DNA of 64,000 bases, from NCBI RefSeq assembly GCF_900107135.1, contig NZ_FNOV01000013.1, forward strand, positions 50,418 through 114,417, written 5' to 3'. The notes under the pieces were generated by a model, which ran no database searches, was not told where the DNA came from, and was given only the letters and a program-made list of their open reading frames with translations. Origin of the DNA: Hymenobacter psychrophilus (GTDB lineage Bacteria; Bacteroidota; Bacteroidia; Cytophagales; Hymenobacteraceae). Of the stretch, positions 61,039 through 64,000 are shown piece by piece (within the stretch, counting starts at the first letter, position 1; each line of letters starts with the position of its first letter). The position numbers and the translations under genes were made by a program.

Positions 61039-61134
61039 CACTGTCATCCTGAGCGGAGCGAAGGACCTGGTAAGAAGCTAATATTATCGGTTTAGCTTCT
61101 TACCAGGTCTTTCGCTCCGCTCAGGATGACAGTG
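61039..61134. repeat. Intergenic palindrome, family A copy 2
   Basis: Two 42-nt arms (61039-61080 and 61093-61134) pair with one G-T pair, around a 12-nt loop. The outer 26 bases match copy 1 at 30564-30662; the inner arms differ completely. Confidence 0.85.
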
Positions 61135-61148
61135 CTGCGGCGGCGCAA

Positions 61149-61156
61149 TACCTTTG
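61149..61156 (+). promoter_or_regulatory. Candidate -7 box for pyrD
   Basis: TACCTTTG, 36 nt before the pyrD ATG, no obvious -33 box. Confidence 0.45.
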
Positions 61157-61192
61157 CTTCCTCATCTACCGAGTCACTCACTCATCCACCGC

Positions 61193-62217
61193 ATGTACCA
61201 CGCCCTCCTTAAGCCGCTGCTGTTTAAGCTCGATGCGGAGAAGGCGCACCACCTGGTGTTCGACAACCTGAAGCGGGCCTATCGGCTGCCGGGCGCGCGG
61301 GCGCTGCTGCGGAGCCTCTACGATTACCGGCACCCCAACCTGGAGCGGGAGGTATTCGGGCTGCCGTTCAGTAACCCGGTGGGGCTGGCGGCGGGCTTCG
61401 ATAAGAATGCTGAACTGACCGATGAACTGGGGGCGCTGGGCTTCGGGTTTGTAGAAATCGGGACGGTGACGCCCCGGGCCCAGCCGGGCAACCCCGCACC
61501 CCGGCTGTTTCGGCTGCCACCTGATGGTGCGCTCATCAACCGCATGGGCTTCAACAACAACGGGGCCGAAGCCGCTGCTACTCGCCTGCGCCACCGCCAC
61601 GACTGAAGCCTGATTATCGGCGGCAACATCGGCAAGAACAAGGATACGCCCAACGAGCATGCTGCCCATGATTACGTAGCCTGCCTGGAAGCGCTGCACG
61701 AGGTGGTAGACTATTTTGTGGTGAATGTATCGTCGCCGAATACGCCCAACCTGCGGCAGCTGCAGGAGCGCGAGCCGCTGATTGCGCTGCTCCAGCAGGT
61801 GCAGGAACGCAACCAGGCGCTGCCCGTACCCCGGCCGCTGCTGCTCAAAATAGCGCCCGACCTCACCGACCCGCAGCTCGATGACATCCTGCTCATCGCC
61901 CGCGAAACCAACCTCAGCGGCCTCTTCGCCACCAATACCACCATCGCCCGCACCGGTCTGACAACGCCGATCGACCGCGTGGCTGCCCTCGGGGCGGGGG
62001 GGGTGAGCGGCCGGCTACTGATGTGATTCGCTACCTAAGCCACCGCAGCCGCGGACAATTGCCCATTATAGGGGTGGGCGGCATTCATTCGGCGGCCGAT
62101 GCGCGCGAAAAGCTCGAAGCTGGAGCGTCATTGCTACAATTGTACTCGGGCTTCATTTATGAAGGCCCGGGACTAACCAAGCAAATCAACCAGGCGCTGA
62201 TAGAGGTAGCTGAGTGA
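61193..62217 (+). pseudogene. pyrD: Decayed quinone-dependent dihydroorotate dehydrogenase (pyrD)
   Basis: The reading frame gives a typical PyrD start (MYHALLKPLLFKLDAEKAHHL, then GLPFSNPVGLAAGFDKNAELTDELGALGFG and TVTPRAQPGNPAPRLFRL) up to an in-frame TGA at 61604-61606. The same frame then continues with SLIIGGNIGKNKDTPNE, VDYFVVNVSSPNTPNLRQL, LLLKIAPDLTDPQLDD and TNTTIARTGLTTPIDRVAALGAGGVSGR. After that the frame shifts (+1 relative change, about 16 nt missing, removing a PLxxR-like stretch) and resumes as ATDVIRYLSHRSRGQLPIIGVGGIHSAADAREKLEAGASLLQLYSGFIYEGPGL to the stop at 62217. The gene is either dead or carries sequence errors. Confidence 0.85.
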
Positions 62218-62568
62218 CTTTAGTGGCCGGCAGGCTATAGCGCAACGAGTACACCGTTCGCGAAAATGCTATGTGCAATAAAGTATTCGTCGCGAATTGA
62301 TTATTGAAAATATGAGGGTTTATGATTTAGAAGGAGTATTCGTTATTAATAAGGTGCTGCAGGTATTAAATAAGTAGGTCTGCTCAAATATAATTACTAA
62401 ATGAAAATGATTTATATTAGTATATTGTTTGTCAATGATTTATATCAAAAGAGAGGGTGTTTTATACAAGAATTTATGCACATAATTTCGATTGATATTT
62501 GGAATATATATTATTTTTGCCTATATTTGTATTATAGCAAAAAGAAATAATTCACCTAATCCTATTAA
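62218..62568. other. AT-rich intergenic region
   Basis: This 351-bp stretch is much lower in GC than the rest of the window, contains no gene and ends with the promoter of the DUF4332 gene. It may reflect horizontal transfer or an AT-rich regulatory region. Confidence 0.75.
62498..62529 (+). promoter_or_regulatory. Candidate promoter of the DUF4332 gene
   Basis: TTTG (62498-62501), 20 nt, TATATTTG (62522-62529): a near-perfect -33/-7 pair. Expected leader about 33 nt. Confidence 0.75.
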
Positions 62569-62982
62569 ATGCAGTACGCAATCAATGAAATTACTAGTAT
62601 CCCCAATAACCAAGTAAAGAAGCTCCACGAGCAAGGCATTAAAACGGCCGACGCCCTGTTGGATGCCGGCCGCACTCCAGCCGACCGCCGGGCCCTGGCT
62701 TCTGCCACAGGCATCGAGGAAATTAAGCTATTCAAGTGGGTCAATTATGCCGACCTGTCGCGTATCGACGGATTGGACCCGGAACTGACCACTTTATTAG
62801 AGGAAGCTGGCATTACAACGATGCTGGACCTACGTGGCCGTTCGCCGTTCAGCCTGCATAGCAAAATGGTATCCATCAACCAGAAGCGCAATCTGGTAGA
62901 TGAGGTGCCCGATATGCTCCACATGGCCGACATTGTAAACCGCGCCAAAAGCATGGAACCTGAAGTAGCTTATCGTAACTAG
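62569..62982 (+). CDS. DUF4332 helix-hairpin-helix protein
   Basis: The 137-aa protein has two helix-hairpin-helix-like repeats: QVKKLHEQGIKTADALLDAGRTPADRRALASATGI and LSRIDGLDPELTTLLEEAGITTMLDLRGRS, the DUF4332 pattern. Such proteins may bind DNA or RNA, but the function is unknown. The N-terminal MQYAINEIT is preceded by an A-rich leader and a strong promoter. A terminator follows 104 nt after the stop. Confidence 0.85.
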   Translation: MQYAINEITSIPNNQVKKLHEQGIKTADALLDAGRTPADRRALASATGIEEIKLFKWVNYADLSRIDGLDPELTTLLEEAGITTMLDLRGRSPFSLHSKMVSINQKRNLVDEVPDMLHMADIVNRAKSMEPEVAYRN

Positions 62983-63085
62983 CCAGTAACTGAAGGTATA
63001 CGTAGCCGGCTATGCTCCCATTCCCGTCGGCTCGTTTCCCCGTACTCCTCCCTGTTGCCTGCTTCTCTTGAGCCGGCTGCAATAC

Positions 63086-63121
63086 AAAAAGCGCCACCCC
63101 ACAACCGGGGTGGCGCTTTTT
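63086..63121. terminator. Bidirectional terminator between DUF4332 and the DUF2306-like gene
   Basis: AAAAAGCGCCACCCC (63086-63100) pairs with GGGGTGGCGCTTTTT (63107-63121); T and A tracts on either side can serve both convergent genes. Confidence 0.9.
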
Positions 63122-63141
63122 GTCTCAGGTCGTCGGTTGCT

Positions 63142-63663
63142 TTATGGTGCAACGGTTACCTGTGGAAGAATACCGGTAGCGGGTACGTAATGCCGCCGGA
63201 GCCAGATGAGCAGGGGCACAAAAACCAGCGTGGGCCACAGGAAATTCAGGGGAAAGGCGATAAAAGTGAGGCTGGTAGCCGAGAAGGCCGACACGGCTGC
63301 AATGTAGGCACCCACAAACCCCGCAATGTGGTTGCGTAGCCATTGGCCGTTGGGCCACGGTCCCGGTCGCCGGAACCCCTGCAACTGCCGTACCGTCAGG
63401 AACACGCCAATTGCCCCGAACATAACCACTACCACGTTGAAAGGCCGGTTTAGCAGGCCGTAGCCCAGAGTACCGGCAAAAATCAGTAACCCCAGCAGTA
63501 CGCTGGCCCAATCATAGAGTGCTGGTCGCGTGCTCTGGCCCATGCCCTTGTGGCGTAGCGAGCGGTAGCCAAACTGGGCCAGATAGAGGCTGAAAATACC
63601 CGTCAGGAGCAGGAAGGTGAGGCCCTTGAAGCTGGCTGCTACCAGTGCTGTGCTACCGGCCAC
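63142..63663 (-). pseudogene. DUF2306-like membrane protein, 5' end removed by an IS element
   Basis: The open frame gives 173 residues with four membrane segments: LTFLLLTGIFSLYLAQFGYRSL, YDWASVLLGLLIFAGTLGYGLL, NVVVVMFGAIGVFLTVRQL and the family-like end WLRNHIAGFVGAYIAAVSAFSATSLTFIAFPLNFLWPTLVFVPLL. The pattern HIxxxxGAYIAxxxAF fits DUF2306-like proteins, which normally start with a histidine-containing helix of about 60-70 residues. Here the frame begins with a GTG at 63663, 2 nt from the IS left end, so the N-terminal part is missing from this copy. Confidence 0.7.
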
Positions 63664-63665
63664 TA

Positions 63666-64000
63666 GAGCCTGTTATGAACTGGTGGCGTAATTTGGGGGT
63701 ATGGCACAGCGAAGTAGTTACCCCAGCGACGTGACGGATGACGAATGGACATTTGTGGCGCCCTATCTGGCCCTGGTGTGTGAGGACGCGCCGCAACGGC
63801 AGCACGCGCTCCGGGCCGTGTTCAACGCCCTACGCTACCTGGTTAAAACGGGCTGCGGCTGGCGCTATCTGCCCCACGACCTGCCGCCCTGGCCGGCGGT
63901 CTACCAGCAATGGGCACGCTGGCGCGATAACCGCTGTTTTGAGCATATGATGGCCGATTTGCGCGAGTTGGCCCGCGTGCTGGCCGGACGTGAGGCCGAG
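63666..64000 (+). mobile_element. IS5-family insertion sequence, left part (truncated by window end)
   Basis: The left end GAGCCTGTTATGAACT at 63666-63681 resembles the terminal inverted repeat of IS5/IS427-group elements. The transposase gene starts at 63701 inside. The right end, and hence target duplication, lies beyond the window. The TA at 63664-63665 could be the duplicated target. Confidence 0.8.
63701..64000 (+). CDS. IS5-family transposase, N-terminal part
   Basis: One hundred codons are visible and the frame continues past the window: MAQRSSYPSDVTDDEWTFVAPYL, then HALRAVFNALRYLVKTGCGWRYLPHDLPPWPAVYQQWARWRDN. This is the N-terminal InsH-like/DUF4096 region of IS5-family transposases, where WRYLPxDxPPWxxVYxxWxRW is characteristic. 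The DDE catalytic part is not in the window, so activity cannot be judged. Confidence 0.9.
   Translation, partial: MAQRSSYPSDVTDDEWTFVAPYLALVCEDAPQRQHALRAVFNALRYLVKTGCGWRYLPHDLPPWPAVYQQWARWRDNRCFEHMMADLRELARVLAGREAE

Noticed and set aside
61996..62003. Run of eight G near the pyrD frameshift as the cause of the shift
   Set aside because: The eight-G run keeps the frame (GAGGVSG reads correctly); the shift lies about 10 nt later at GGCCGGCTACTG, where bases are missing.

Overview
The window is a 64 kb piece of a bacterial chromosome from the phylum Bacteroidota, most likely a Hymenobacter-like member of the Cytophagales. The evidence is a GC-rich coding style, promoter boxes of the Bacteroidetes type (TTTG, about 20 nt, then TAnnTTTG), gliding-motility lipoprotein genes gldB and gldD, the ExbB-ExbD-ExbD-TonB block, DUF6089 barrels beside uppS-bamA-skp, the 29-residue AURKAIP1/COX24-type ribosomal protein before an RNase E/G gene, and the Bacteroidetes type of divergent formimidoylglutamase. 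No rRNA, tRNA, CRISPR array or prophage was recognised. The genus is an inference.

Layout. 0-5.5 kb: end of a possible YqeY-type gene, CvpA-like membrane protein, pabA/trpG amidotransferase, alpha/beta hydrolase, CBS protein, POTRA/barrel protein and NAD kinase. 5.6-13.4 kb: envelope biogenesis (two DUF6089 barrels, uppS, bamA, two Skp/OmpH chaperones, an RluD-type pseudouridine synthase). 13.5-20.8 kb, minus strand: ExbB, two ExbD, two TonB, a small membrane protein, a PstS-like lipoprotein and a large TPR protein. 20.9-29.4 kb: mazG, glmM, cysteine desulfurase, two membrane proteins (one DUF2157-like), two small hypothetical genes and hemH. 29.6-32.5 kb: the GTPases era and der, and a small lipoprotein. 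32.6-35.9 kb, minus strand: arginase-fold formimidoylglutamase, cytochrome-b5-like protein, murQ and two unknown genes. 36.1-45.3 kb: fatty-acid degradation (acyl-CoA synthetase, MarR regulator, fadN-fadA-fadE). 45.5-49.2 kb: glutamate dehydrogenase, a secreted unknown and a small secreted ORF. 49.3-57.4 kb: recG, gldD, ssb and mutY on the minus strand, then HU, a TPR protein, the 29-aa ribosomal protein and rng. 57.5-61.0 kb: a barrel protein, gldB and comM/yifB. 61.2-64.0 kb: a decayed pyrD, an AT-rich stretch with a DUF4332 gene, and a DUF2306-like membrane gene cut by an IS5-family element that runs off the window end.

Most of the content is conserved housekeeping. The less ordinary material is: (i) pyrD carrying both an in-frame TGA and a frameshifting deletion; (ii) the IS5-type insertion that appears to remove the start of a membrane gene; (iii) several families of intergenic palindromes, including two long hairpins that share outer arms but have different, still self-complementary inner arms; (iv) a palindrome upstream of fadE that shares a half with the region upstream of the MarR gene, a candidate operator; (v) an energy-transduction cluster (ExbB/ExbD/TonB) followed by a PstS-like lipoprotein and a TPR protein with no phosphate permease genes nearby; and (vi) gldD next to ssb-mutY without gldE between them. 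Nothing here can be claimed as a wholly new defence or metabolic system.
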